Source: Clostridium sp. AM49-4BH
GTDB lineage: Bacteria > Bacillota > Clostridia > Lachnospirales > Lachnospiraceae
Direction of reading: 5' to 3'
Assembly (NCBI RefSeq): GCF_003478335.1
Contig: NZ_QUFB01000034.1
Location: forward strand, 1 to 31,751
Length of the DNA: 31,751 nucleotides
Positions 23,304 through 31,663 of this stretch are shown here, one piece after another. Both the position numbers and the translations under genes were made by a program. Position 1 is the stretch's first letter. The number at the start of each line of letters is the position of its first letter. The notes below the pieces were generated by a model. It did no database searches. It was not told where the DNA came from and was given only the letters and a program-made list of their open reading frames with translations.

Positions 23304-24538
23304 TGTTCTTCCTCCTTCTCCAGTTCAGCACGTTTACGCTGTAAACTGCGTCGCATGTGATACCTGTTTACAGATAGCACAATCCCCATTTCCGCTAACG
23401 TAAACAACACCGCAGATCCACCATAACTGATAAATGGAAGCGATGCTCCCGTATTCGGGATAATCGTCAATACAACGCCAACATTGATAAGTACCTGTAA
23501 TGAAATGTGGAACGCAATTCCCATGACTAACACTTTACCAAATAAATTCTCACTATTTACAGCAATTCGAACCAAATGGTAGATCAAAAACAAAAACATA
23601 GCCAGTAAAACTACCGCTCCCACCAATCCCAATTCCTCACAAACGATAGAAAAGATCATATCGTTCTGTGCCTCGGGAATTTTGTCTAATTTTTGCACAC
23701 TGTTGCCTAACCCCTTGCCAAATAAACCGCCGGAGGCAACAGCATATTTGCCCTGTAATGGCTGAAATCCTTGATCTCCTGCATAACGCTCCGGATCTAT
23801 CCACGCATAAAAACGCCCCATACGGAAAGATGACGAAGAAGCATTTAGCTGTTTTTGCGTCGGCAGATTCTTAGCAAGAAGTTTTCTTCCTACAAAAATG
23901 CCGATCAGACCAATCCCGGCAATGATACCATGCAGTTTCTCCTGATTGGTAAACACAAACGAAAGCATAAAACCAATCCCTAAAATGATCAACGCTGATG
24001 ACAGGTTATTACTAATGAACATGACCATCCCCGCTGGTATGATCGTAAAGAATATCCACAAATACACTGCCATATTTTTGAACCGCTGTACCTGATTGGC
24101 ATGTTTCGCCACAAATGCTGCGATCATGATGACCATCGCAATCTTAACCAATTCGGCAACCTGCAATTGAACCGGTCCCAGGCGGATCCAGCGCGCTGCA
24201 CCATGAGAGCGTACAGCAAGCCCCGTTCTCAGCAAAAAGAGAGATCCCACTGAAACCAAAAAAATGATCGGTGCAAGCTTTTGCAGATAGTTGTAATTAA
24301 AATACTGTAATAATAACATCACAACAATGCCTGCCAGCACAAATATCCCCTGCTTTTTTAATAAATACAAGGAATCATAATTGTACTTTGCCAGTGTACT
24401 GCAACTGTATGCCGATGCACTATATATCATGATCAAACCAAACACATTTAATAGTATAACGCAGGCGATCACGCGCAGATCAATTCGATCCATTTGGCGA
24501 ATATAAGCATCCAAAGATCGTTTTACTGATTTCTTCAT
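23300..24538 (-). CDS. FtsW/RodA/SpoVE-family (SEDS) peptidoglycan glycosyltransferase
   Basis: 412 residues, normal for SEDS proteins, which polymerise lipid II into glycan strands. About ten membrane segments follow a basic N terminus. Conserved stretches include IMIYSASAYS in the first helix, ARWIRLGPVQLQVAELVKIA (the R-W-I-x-L-G and Q-x-x-E-x-x-K signature), the large loop with YAVASGGLFGKGLGNS and PEAQNDMIFSIVCEELGLVG, and near the end GASLPFISYGGSA. Whether it serves division, elongation or sporulation cannot be told; no paired transpeptidase is in the window. The start has AAGGA about 12 bases upstream. It overlaps the pseudokinase gene by 4 bases, making a three-gene unit with the two FHA proteins. 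Confidence 0.93.
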   Translation of the reverse strand: MKKSVKRSLDAYIRQMDRIDLRVIACVILLNVFGLIMIYSASAYSCSTLAKYNYDSLYLLKKQGIFVLAGIVVMLLLQYFNYNYLQKLAPIIFLVSVGSLFLLRTGLAVRSHGAARWIRLGPVQLQVAELVKIAMVIMIAAFVAKHANQVQRFKNMAVYLWIFFTIIPAGMVMFISNNLSSALIILGIGFMLSFVFTNQEKLHGIIAGIGLIGIFVGRKLLAKNLPTQKQLNASSSSFRMGRFYAWIDPERYAGDQGFQPLQGKYAVASGGLFGKGLGNSVQKLDKIPEAQNDMIFSIVCEELGLVGAVVLLAMFLFLIYHLVRIAVNSENLFGKVLVMGIAFHISLQVLINVGVVLTIIPNTGASLPFISYGGSAVLFTLAEMGIVLSVNRYHMRRSLQRKRAELEKEEEQ

Positions 24539-24632
24539 CCACTAACTCATTCCTTCTAAATATTTATCACACACGGCTCCCCGGTCTCATTGACGGAGGA
24601 CTATCATGCAAATGGACTTTTACTATTGTATT

Positions 24633-25298
24633 CTAGTCAATCACTTTGATCGCAGTAATCTTCGGCTGCTGATCTGCAGGCACCGTACCATTGTTGTCGA
24701 TTGGCTGCACAGACTGACAGATTTTATCGACGATGTCCATTCCGGCAGTCACTTTACCAAATGCTGCGTAATCTCCATCCAAAAAGTCGGAATCCGCCTG
24801 TACAATAAAAAACTGACTGCTGGCGCTGTCCGGATCATTCTGCGTACGCGCCATGGAAATCACACCACGTTTATGAGACATCGTATTCTCTATGCCATTT
24901 GACTTAAACTCACCTTTGATCGTCTCCTCAGATCCGCCGGTACCATCTCCATTCGGATCGCCCCCCTGGATCATAAATCCGGACATGATCCTGTGAAAAG
25001 TCAAGCCATTATAGAACCCTTTCTTCGCCAAATTAACAAAATTGGTTACCGTGATCGGTGCAACATCTGCATCCAACTCTAATTCCAGCTTGCCATACTC
25101 TGCAATCACAATCTCTGCATGATGTTTTCCCGTCAAATATTGACTGTTAGAGGTGTCTGCATCTTTCTTCTCCGCAAAAGATTCTTTCTTCGTCGTCTTT
25201 GCAGTGCTCTTATCTGCATTTTCTCTTGTGTCACCACATCCGGTCAGACATAATGACAACAGCGCTGCCATCAATATTATGCTAATTAATCGTTTCAT
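24633..25298 (-). CDS. Cyclophilin-type peptidyl-prolyl isomerase, lipoprotein
   Basis: 221 residues. The signal sequence ends in a lipobox (LTGC, Cys21), so it is lipid-anchored outside the membrane. A Lys/Asp/Ser-rich linker (about 22-52) leads to a cyclophilin domain (about 57-221) with [42 protein letters not shown] and SSQFFIV. The catalytic Arg (FHRI) and the Gln/Phe pocket residues are kept. It should assist folding of exported proteins. GGAGG lies 6-8 bases before the ATG. It lies 94 bases upstream of the FtsW-type gene on the same strand with no terminator between, so it may be first in a four-gene transcript. Confidence 0.94.
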   Translation of the reverse strand: MKRLISIILMAALLSLCLTGCGDTRENADKSTAKTTKKESFAEKKDADTSNSQYLTGKHHAEIVIAEYGKLELELDADVAPITVTNFVNLAKKGFYNGLTFHRIMSGFMIQGGDPNGDGTGGSEETIKGEFKSNGIENTMSHKRGVISMARTQNDPDSASSQFFIVQADSDFLDGDYAAFGKVTAGMDIVDKICQSVQPIDNNGTVPADQQPKITAIKVID

Positions 25299-25376
25299 AC
25301 TTCCTCCATATTTCTCCTTACATTCCTATTGTCTCAGGGTAAACTTCCCCCTACCCCATATAGCAATACCTGTATT

Positions 25377-25405
25377 ATTGTACCACTACTTAGCTGTCCC
25401 CGCAA
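25377..25405 (-). promoter_or_regulatory. Probable promoter of the cyclophilin-FtsW-FHA unit
   Basis: Minus strand: TTGCGG (25405-25400), 17 bp, then TACAAT (25382-25377, 5 of 6), about 80 bases before the lipoprotein start. The -35 is weak. Confidence 0.45.
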
Positions 25406-25482
25406 CCGCCTGGCTTTTTCAATACTTATTTTTCCAAAACCTTAATTGCGCATATTCTCTGTGCCAAACCGGGACTTCGAGT

Positions 25483-25509
25483 TAAAAAGTACTTTCGCAG
25501 CACCGATCG
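25483..25509 (+). promoter_or_regulatory. Sigma-D (sigma-28) promoter of the chemoreceptor gene
   Basis: TAAA (25483-25486), 15 bases, then ACCGATCG (25502-25509), against the consensus TAAA-N15-GCCGATAT. The spacing is exact; the -10 differs at positions 1, 7 and 8. A SigA-like TATAAT also lies at 25516-25521 but lacks a -35. Confidence 0.68.
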
Positions 25510-25627
25510 GTATGATATAATATTCTTTACAAATTTAGGATATATATTACAGATCCTATCAAATGAACGGTATGATAAGATAGATATATTGGGGAATATA
25601 CTTACTTTACCGGAGGAGGAATTTATA

Positions 25628-27561
25628 ATGAGCAAACTGAAAATACCACACAAAAAGAAAGCCATGGATGAGAACACCATCTCGAAACCAAAGCGTTCTT
25701 TACGGTCAAAACACAAACGGAAAAAATCCAAAAAAACAACTGCTATTAAAAAGGAACGTCCAAAGAAGAAACGCAAAGACCGCACAGCAAAAGTACACAC
25801 CAAAAAGAAAGACAAAGCCGTTTCAACCAAAGCAGGAAGCGTGAGTACTGCCAAGCGTTTTCGTCTTCTGACATTTTCGCGCAAAATGCTGCTTCTTTGT
25901 CTGGCACCCATGATGTTGATCTGCATCCTTATCACTGTTTTCAGCCGTCAGTCATTGACCAAGTCGGTTGAGAACGAGATCGATAATGCTTTGAAAATCG
26001 TTGCTATTTCGCTGGATGAAACTTACAGCAATCTCTATCAGGGCGATTATGAACAGGATAAATCCGGCAAGATCAAAAAGGGTGATGTTAGTATCTCAGG
26101 TAATACTGATCTGATCGATGCTTTGAAAAAACGCACTAACTATGATATTACGCTTTTCTTTAACGGTATGCGTCTGGTTACTACGCTTCGCAACGATGCC
26201 GGTGCACCGGCTAACGGTACCCTGGCAGATTCTGCAATCTACGAGAAGATCATGAGAGGCAAGACTGTATTCCTGTCAAATGTAGAGCTTTATGGCAAAG
26301 AATATTATGTATTGTATCAGCCTCTCGTAAATGCTGATGGCACAATTGCCGGAGGTATAGGTGTCGCTAAAGATGCAACAGACGTAAAAAAAACAATTGC
26401 TGCACAGACGAGACGAATCACATTGATTTCCATCGTTCTGTTGGTGCTCGCAGCAGTTTTGATCATCTTCCTGACGACACGAATGGTTTTGGTTATGAAG
26501 TCTACCAAACATTTTCTTGCCAAATTGGCACAGGGTGAATTTGGCGCCGATCCAAAGCAAAAACATATGAAACGAAACGATGAGCTTGGTGATATTTACC
26601 GCAGTTCCGTACGATTACAGCAAGAGTTGCGCAAGATTGTTGATAATATCAAACAATCTTCAGAAAGTCTGATCAACTCAGCAAATCAGTTAACCGGTAT
26701 GGCACAGTCCACACGGACCACTGTGGATTCCGTATGTGATTCTATGCGCGGTATCACTGATGCTTCTGTCACCCAGAACGAGGAAACCACTGTGGCTATC
26801 GGCAACGTACAGGGCATGGCGAATGAGATTGCCTATATTTCAAACATTATGGATTCTTTGACGCAACACGCCAACCAAATGTCAGAAGCAGAACAGGCCT
26901 CTGAAACGATCATTCACCAGTTAAATGCTTCTAATGAAGAAACCATAGATACGATCACCAATGTTGCAGAACAGATCAATGCTTTGCACTCTTCGGTAGA
27001 TCGATCCAAACGGCGATCAATATGATTCAAAGCATTGCCGAAGAAACCGATCTGCTATCTTTAAATGCTAATATCGAAGCAGCACGTGCCGGCGAGTCCG
27101 GACGCGGTTTCTCCGTTGTAGCGACACAGATCAGCAAACTTGCCGATCAGTCTAATTCGACCGCAGAAAATGTCACTGATATTATCGCTAATATCATTGC
27201 AGAAGCAGATCGCATGGTTGAAATGATGGGTGACGTGAAAAATAAAATTCACGAACAGCAGGAAAAGCTGGATGACACAATGGATAAATCAAGTGCTGTT
27301 GCACTTGGCGTTAATAATTCCCTGCGCGATATTGATACGATCCGCAATAAGATCAGCGTACTCAGCCAGTCTGGTGATTCGATACAGGATATTGTAACAA
27401 ATCTCGCATCTATCGCAGAGCAAAATGAGTCCTCCACACAGGCAACAATGGACTCTGCACTCGGCATGAGCGATACAATGAACTCATTGGAAAATGCATC
27501 GGAAAGTTTGAAGGATATGGCACATGCATTAGATGAATCTCTGGTTCGTTTCAAGATGTAA
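25628..27561 (+). pseudogene. Methyl-accepting chemotaxis protein, interrupted by a frameshift
   Basis: Chemoreceptor split near 27000. The first part (25628-27025) has an unusually basic N-terminal tail (about 34 Lys/Arg in 79 residues), TM1 (about 87-106), a Cache-type sensor (YDITLFFNGMRL to GGIGVAKDATDV), TM2 (about 265-290), a HAMP-like region and the first signalling helix. It ends in an out-of-family RSKRRSI. The second frame (-1; readable from before 27022) continues [20 protein letters not shown] and [20 protein letters not shown], the hallmark hairpin tip, and runs to 27561. Joined, they give a complete receptor. The break is equivalent to one lost base at GATCGATCC (26998-27006). 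GGAGGAGG precedes the ATG. Without correction the signalling tip would be lost. Confidence 0.9.
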
Positions 27562-27589
27562 TTGCCAATTGAGAAAGGAATAGCAGATT

Positions 27590-28708
27590 ATGATGAGGCA
27601 GCGTTCTAATACATCTCCGATTTTACGGCTAACAAGAAATCTGATATGTATTGGAATTGCTGCTTTTTTGATTCTCTTTACGCAAAATGAGCAATTCTGT
27701 AAGAAGATCATTCCTACAACGAACGAACAATTAGAAACCTATTCTGATATAAAGCAGATTGCTGCAAGGCTGGAAGAGGAGATCTTGTCCGGCTCAGGTT
27801 CCTTTTCCTTTTATACGACCAGGCTTGACCCTTCACAGATCCAAGACATTAATTCCTATATCGATCCTACTTTTGGCTCTGCCAACTACCAGGAAACAAC
27901 GAACAACCATCTGGCACCAAAAACAACGATTAAAATACAACTCAAACCCGCTTACTATGTCTATGCAGCGATTATGCAGCACAAAACCATCCCCAACAAC
28001 GAAACAAAAGCAAAACGTCTTTATCGAGTGGTAAACGCCGTTTTGAAAGCAAAGATCAAGCCGGCGATGACGGATTACCAAAAAGAACTGGCTCTACACG
28101 ATTATTTGGTAAAACAATGCCATTATAGTACGCATTCTACCTCATCAGACGTATACGAGGCCTATGGCGCACTCGTCAATCACAAAGCAGTCTGCGACGG
28201 CTATGCACAGGCATTGCAATTGCTCTTTACCTGCTCTGGAATCACATCCAAATACATTTGCGGAACGGCAACCGACGCCAATGGTTCTATGGATCATGCA
28301 TGGAATCTCGTAAAATTAGGCAATGACTGGTATCACCTGGATGCTACTTGGGATGATCCGACGCCGGACCGCAAAGGGCGCATCTTACATACCTATTTTA
28401 ATGTGACAGACTCTTACATCAAGAGCAGCCATCATTTTAATGCCTCTTATTATCCGACGATGACTGCTACCAAAATGAACTTTTATGTCCGCAGCAAGCA
28501 GCGCTTTACAAGTTGGAAAAAATATAAAAAAGCTGCCAAAAAAGCATTACTGACTGACAATCGCACGATGTACGAAGCTTACATCGGTAAACGTAATGTG
28601 ACGGTGAACGATCTGCAGTTCCTTTATAGTGACCACACCTCGAAACAGTTTCTTTGGAATGTGATAAAAGAATCTGAAGGAAATGTGCTAGTCATTACAC
28701 AGAAATAA
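27590..28708 (+). CDS. Transglutaminase-like domain protein, membrane-anchored or secreted
   Basis: 372 residues. A basic start and one hydrophobic segment (about 17-32) give an anchor or uncleaved signal. The transglutaminase-like core (about 160-260) carries the cysteine-protease-type triad: Cys202 in AVCDGYAQA, His236 in DHAWNLV, and Asp251 in YHLDATWDDP. Bacterial members are usually peptidases or wall-active enzymes rather than cross-linkers; the substrate is unknown. The C-terminal 100 residues are basic (RSKQRFTSWKKYKKAAKKA) and may bind wall or membrane. AAAGGA lies 12 bases before the ATG. It begins 28 bases after the chemoreceptor with no terminator between, so it may share its sigma-D transcript. 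Confidence 0.88.
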   Translation: MMRQRSNTSPILRLTRNLICIGIAAFLILFTQNEQFCKKIIPTTNEQLETYSDIKQIAARLEEEILSGSGSFSFYTTRLDPSQIQDINSYIDPTFGSANYQETTNNHLAPKTTIKIQLKPAYYVYAAIMQHKTIPNNETKAKRLYRVVNAVLKAKIKPAMTDYQKELALHDYLVKQCHYSTHSTSSDVYEAYGALVNHKAVCDGYAQALQLLFTCSGITSKYICGTATDANGSMDHAWNLVKLGNDWYHLDATWDDPTPDRKGRILHTYFNVTDSYIKSSHHFNASYYPTMTATKMNFYVRSKQRFTSWKKYKKAAKKALLTDNRTMYEAYIGKRNVTVNDLQFLYSDHTSKQFLWNVIKESEGNVLVITQK

Positions 28709-28722
28709 CCACCTTCAATCTT

Positions 28723-28824
28723 TTAACATATTCTTGCTTTCTCGATCGCCATTTCCACTGCTTTCCTCGCCCTGTAATCCATCTCTTTGTCGTTTTCTGT
28801 CAAAGTAATCACTTTAATCTTCAT
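28723..28824 (-). CDS. Short ORF after the AAA ATPase gene, possible gene remnant
   Basis: 33 residues, MKIKVITLTENDKEM followed by DYRARKAVEMAIEKARIC. The composition is protein-like and amphipathic in its second half. No ribosome binding site lies close; GGAGG is about 24 bases upstream. The same frame stays open upstream past the start. It could be a degenerate end of an older gene. I do not recognise the family. Confidence 0.3.
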   Translation of the reverse strand: MKIKVITLTENDKEMDYRARKAVEMAIEKARIC

Positions 28825-28871
28825 CCAAAATATTTCAGGTAATATCCTCCAGCCTTTATTTCTCGCCGGAC

Positions 28872-30566
28872 TTACGCATCCGTTCCGATCAACACCTTTT
28901 TCCCTTCAAACGCAAATCCATAATGACGGATCCGATCTGTCGGAATGTCCTGTGCCAACAACTCGGCATCGTAATTTTTCTCCTGAATCTGTTTCAAAGC
29001 GGACTGGACGGTATCCTGCAGAGATGTCTCCTCGTCCGGTTCATGCACCTTAAACTCCATCACAATAGCATTATCGTTCTTCTCCTCGGGTACCAGCATG
29101 ATATCGTATCGTCCATATCCACTCTCCCTGTTAGATCGAATCTGGTATTGCTCTCTCAGATCCGACAGCAATCCCAGCACAAATCCATGATAAAATCTCT
29201 CCGGCTGGCTCTTTGCAGAAGGTCTTCTTCCTGTGTCAAAACTGCTGAAAGTCGCAAGTGCCACATCATTCATATAAATATTCATTTCCTTGAGATTTCC
29301 CTTTAACAGTGCTTTCACAAATTCATTGTAGTTCGCATCCTGGTTTTCAAACCATCCCGCAAACATACTTTCAAACATGCTTTCCGTTTCCAGATTGGTA
29401 ATCGCGAGATGATACCACGGTTTATTCAGCCTTCCACGATGCTCCACCTGATCTGCTTTTAGATAACCACTGGCAAGCAGAAGGCTCCAAATTGCATTTT
29501 CATTGTGATCAAGCTGGTTATATACGATCTGCTCGTCAAAATTCACCACGATCTCCTGTCCTTTCAGCAGATCCTCCATTTTCTCTTTCACATCCACAGA
29601 TGCCGTCCGGATCAATCGACTCACAAGCCCATTGGAGCTGGTCGCTGCCCAGTAAGCTCGCAATTTCCCTTCATCCAAGTAGTTTGTAATGGACCACGGA
29701 TTATAGATATCACGATGTTCTCCAAAGTTGAATCCATCATACCACTGCTTTACGTCATCCTTTTTATTAGACATACCAAACTCATCCAACGCAGCAAACA
29801 CCTCCGGCTCCGTAAAGCCAAAGCATTCTGCATATATATCGGATGTTGTCGTTACTACACGAAGGTTATTCAGATCGGAAAAAATTGATTCCTTGGACAC
29901 TCTGGTAATTCCTGTCATAATGGCTCGTTCCAGATAAGAATTTGTCTTAAATGTCGCATTAAACAAACTTCTGATAAAGGAAGTATATTCATCCCAATAT
30001 CCCTGCAGATATGCTTCCTGCATTGGTGTATCATATTCATCCAAAAGAATGATGACATTCTTACCATAATAGCGGTACATCCAGGCAGCCATGTTTCTAA
30101 TTGCTTTCTGTGCAGTTGTATCGTCCATCTGTTCCGTCGTTCTATTATATAGCCTTCTCTCGTTATCACTCAGTATGTCTTTTTTTAACAGATATCTGTT
30201 TTCTTCATACAATACTGCTATTTCCTGTTTAATCTGTATCTTCGCCTCCGTCAGATTATCTGCTTTTACCGATGCAAAACTCAAAAAGATCACCGGATAG
30301 GTTCCCTGTAGCTGGCGATACTTCTCTTCCTCCCAGATAGAAAGTCCCTCAAACAGATCTGCCCGGTTGGCATATTTATTTGAGAAGAAACACTCCAGCA
30401 TGCTCATATTCAAGGTCTTTCCAAAACGACGGGGACGGGCGATCAATGTAATGTCATCTTCCTTTTCCCACCACTCTTTGATGAAATTAGTTTTGTCAAC
30501 AAAAAAGTTGTCATGCTCCCGTAAAGACGAAAAACTCTGCTTTCCTATACTGATCGTTTTTTTCAT
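28872..30566 (-). CDS. DUF1703-type AAA ATPase with C-terminal PD-(D/E)XK nuclease-like domain
   Basis: 564 residues, full length. The N-terminal AAA-ATPase_like domain has the opening KQSFSSLREHDNFFVDKT, a Walker A of the form RPRRFGKT (about residues 44-51) and a Walker B NVIILLDEYDTPM (about 168-180). The C-terminal domain matches the PDDEXK_9 pattern: GRYDIMLVPEE, then IVMEFKVHE (D, then E-x-K), typical of nuclease folds. The family is expanded in anaerobic gut bacteria, often in many copies per genome, and its role is not established; mobile-element association or defence are proposals only. AGGTGAG precedes the ATG. The neighbours on its upstream side are mobile-element scraps. Confidence 0.9.
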   Translation of the reverse strand: MKKTISIGKQSFSSLREHDNFFVDKTNFIKEWWEKEDDITLIARPRRFGKTLNMSMLECFFSNKYANRADLFEGLSIWEEEKYRQLQGTYPVIFLSFASVKADNLTEAKIQIKQEIAVLYEENRYLLKKDILSDNERRLYNRTTEQMDDTTAQKAIRNMAAWMYRYYGKNVIILLDEYDTPMQEAYLQGYWDEYTSFIRSLFNATFKTNSYLERAIMTGITRVSKESIFSDLNNLRVVTTTSDIYAECFGFTEPEVFAALDEFGMSNKKDDVKQWYDGFNFGEHRDIYNPWSITNYLDEGKLRAYWAATSSNGLVSRLIRTASVDVKEKMEDLLKGQEIVVNFDEQIVYNQLDHNENAIWSLLLASGYLKADQVEHRGRLNKPWYHLAITNLETESMFESMFAGWFENQDANYNEFVKALLKGNLKEMNIYMNDVALATFSSFDTGRRPSAKSQPERFYHGFVLGLLSDLREQYQIRSNRESGYGRYDIMLVPEEKNDNAIVMEFKVHEPDEETSLQDTVQSALKQIQEKNYDAELLAQDIPTDRIRHYGFAFEGKKVLIGTDA

Positions 30567-30634
30567 ATGCTCACCTGCTTTCCCGCGTAATCTAACGCCT
30601 GCTCTTATAATTCGTTCCTCGTTCTTTTGATATA

Positions 30635-30727
30635 TTATAACGGTATTTCTGCTTTGTTACAAGACAGAACCACTGTCGGAATTCCTCTGACTTCCTCGAC
30701 AGTATAGACTTTCTTTTTCTGTTCCAT
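30635..30727 (-). CDS. Short ORF with strong ribosome binding site, mobile-element associated
   Basis: 30 residues, MEQKKKVYTVEEVRG followed by IPTVVLSCNKAEIPL. The site AAAGGAGGAG lies 8-9 bases before the ATG, as good as any in the window. It may be a true microprotein or a truncated gene whose 3' part is lost. Its 5' region resembles that of the RecT-like remnant at 31215, with a shared motif at 30763-30790. Confidence 0.4.
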   Translation of the reverse strand: MEQKKKVYTVEEVRGIPTVVLSCNKAEIPL

Positions 30728-30762
30728 GATGATCTCCTCCTTTCTTTTAGCGTTTGCTTTTA

Positions 30763-30790
30763 GTTTACTGAACCGCCTTTTGAAAACTGC
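30763..30790 (-). repeat. Leader motif shared with 31255-31282 (copy 1)
   Basis: On the minus strand this reads CAGTTTTCAAAAGGCGGTTC followed by AGTAAAC. The other copy differs by a few substitutions and one-base gaps. Both lie about 36-40 bases before a start codon with an AAAGGAG site. Homologous leaders or a common regulatory site are both possible. Confidence 0.6.
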
Positions 30791-30845
30791 AAAATAATAC
30801 ATGTCCCCTATCACAGATATAATATATGATTAAAATTTTCGATTT

Positions 30846-31076
30846 TTATTGATACTCCATGCCAAATGCCTTTTCCACCCACTTTCTGTGGCGTCCAAAT
30901 TTCTTTCCCCTCTTCTTTGCAACATCGATTCCTTCCCGCTGTCGTCTCCGGATGGTCTGTCTCTCCTGCTCCACAATAGACGCTAATACCTCCGCCAGTA
31001 TATTGGTCACCATATCAATGATCCACTCCTGTCCCTCCGGGACTTCGATCATCGTTGTAGGAAGAGCTAATGCCAT
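30846..31076 (-). pseudogene. Serine recombinase (resolvase/invertase) remnant
   Basis: About 76 codons. The sequence IVEQERQTIRRRQREGIDVA, then KKRGKKFGRHRK, is the hallmark end of the catalytic domain and E helix of resolvases. The preceding LAEVLAS and ALALPTTM fit the strand and helix before it. The N-terminal catalytic serine region is absent, and no helix-turn-helix domain follows. A stop codon precedes the frame by only a few codons. It is therefore a fragment, joined upstream to a RecT-like fragment in a different frame near 31090. Confidence 0.8.
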
Positions 31077-31215
31077 CAGCCGGATTCACTGCTTTTGGAA
31101 CCAGTGTCTTGATCATGTCCACGATGGACATGTTTGTTGTCAATTTGATCCCGTCATTCTTCTTTGCGGCCGCAGTGTTTTCTGCTTTCGCTGCCAGTTC
31201 TTCTTTAAAATTCAT
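31015..31215 (-). pseudogene. RecT-like recombinase N-terminal remnant fused to resolvase DNA
   Basis: 66 residues from the ATG at 31215, with AAAGGAG 6 bases upstream. The first 42 residues (NFKEELAAKAENTAAAKK, then TTNMSIVDMIKTLVPKA) resemble the start of phage RecT single-strand annealing proteins, where a Met-Ser/Thr-Ile-x-Asp-Met-Ile-Lys segment precedes the core. RecT is normally about 280 residues. After about 31090 the frame runs through the resolvase remnant out of frame (GISSSYNDDRS), so the junction is a deletion or recombination scar. Similarity is by eye and short. Confidence 0.5.
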
Positions 31216-31254
31216 ATTAATCTCCTTTCTGCTGATTGCTTGTCTCATGTAATA

Positions 31255-31282
31255 TTTTACGAACGCGCCTTTCAAAAACTGA
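31255..31282 (-). repeat. Leader motif shared with 30763-30790 (copy 2)
   Basis: Minus strand: TTCAGTTTTTGAAAGGCGCG followed by TTCGTAAAA. It matches the copy upstream of the ORF at 30727, at a similar distance from the start codon. Confidence 0.6.
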
Positions 31283-31325
31283 AAAAAGCCCGTAAAACCA
31301 ACCTTTCTTGGTCTACGAGCTTTTT
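31283..31325. terminator. Bidirectional terminator near the RecT-like remnant
   Basis: A three-part stem: AAAAAGC (31283-31289) with GCTTTTT (31319-31325), CGTA with TACG, and ACCAA (31297-31301) with TTGGT (31308-31312), around a CCTTTC loop and small internal loops. T runs flank both ends. Confidence 0.75.
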
Positions 31326-31473
31326 GCTTTTACAGCTTATTTTCCCCTCAGCCCCCTGTTTATAAGGTTGAGAGATATTTTTTCTACCAAATTTCTCTCA
31401 AAAACATTTTTCTTGATTTTTTTTCTACCAATTTTTCTACCAAACGCCTTTTTTGCCCTCCCCGAAAAAACAA

Positions 31474-31504
31474 AAACCCCTGCAGACCACGTCTGCAGGG
31501 GTTT
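31474..31504. terminator. Perfect 14-bp hairpin
   Basis: AAACCCCTGCAGAC (31474-31487), a 3-base CAC loop and GTCTGCAGGGGTTT (31491-31504). On the minus strand the A/T ends extend into TTTTTG, so it probably terminates leftward transcription. Confidence 0.7.
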
Positions 31505-31524
31505 CCCTCGTACTGGGCTAGCGG

Positions 31525-31619
31525 GGTGCAAGAGGTCCAGTGGACCTCTGTTATGCACCGACCGAAGCGGAGCGGAGACCGAACTCACGACTCGTGCGTG
31601 CAGACGCACGAGCTCGTGA
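31525..31619. repeat. Pair of nested inverted repeats
   Basis: First: GGTGCA (31525-31530) with TGCACC (31554-31559) enclosing AGAGGTCCA / TGGACCTCT (31531-31549). Second: TCACGA plus CTCGTGCGT (31585-31599) pairs with ACGCACGAG plus TCGTGA (31604-31619), 15 bp with one bulged C and a 4-base loop. No T run follows, so these are not simple terminators. Confidence 0.65.
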
Positions 31620-31663
31620 AAAAAGGTACCACACCATTCGGTCAATGGCATTAAGTTAAGGAA

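Larger units (their letters stand above)
25299..25627. other. Divergent intergenic region with two promoters
   Basis: This 329-base region between the cyclophilin gene and the chemoreceptor gene holds a minus-strand promoter (25377-25405) and a plus-strand sigma-D promoter (25483-25509). I see no gene; the middle (about 25406-25480) is featureless. Confidence 0.6.

Noticed and set aside
28872..30566. Known anti-phage defence system centred on the DUF1703-type ATPase
   Set aside because: The ATPase stands alone without defence partners, and the family is broadly expanded in gut anaerobes. Nothing in the window supports a specific defence claim.
31337..31651. A 104-codon open frame on the minus strand at the right edge
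   Set aside because: It runs through three inverted repeats, has no ribosome binding site and no recognisable domain. The openness is explained by the hairpin sequences.
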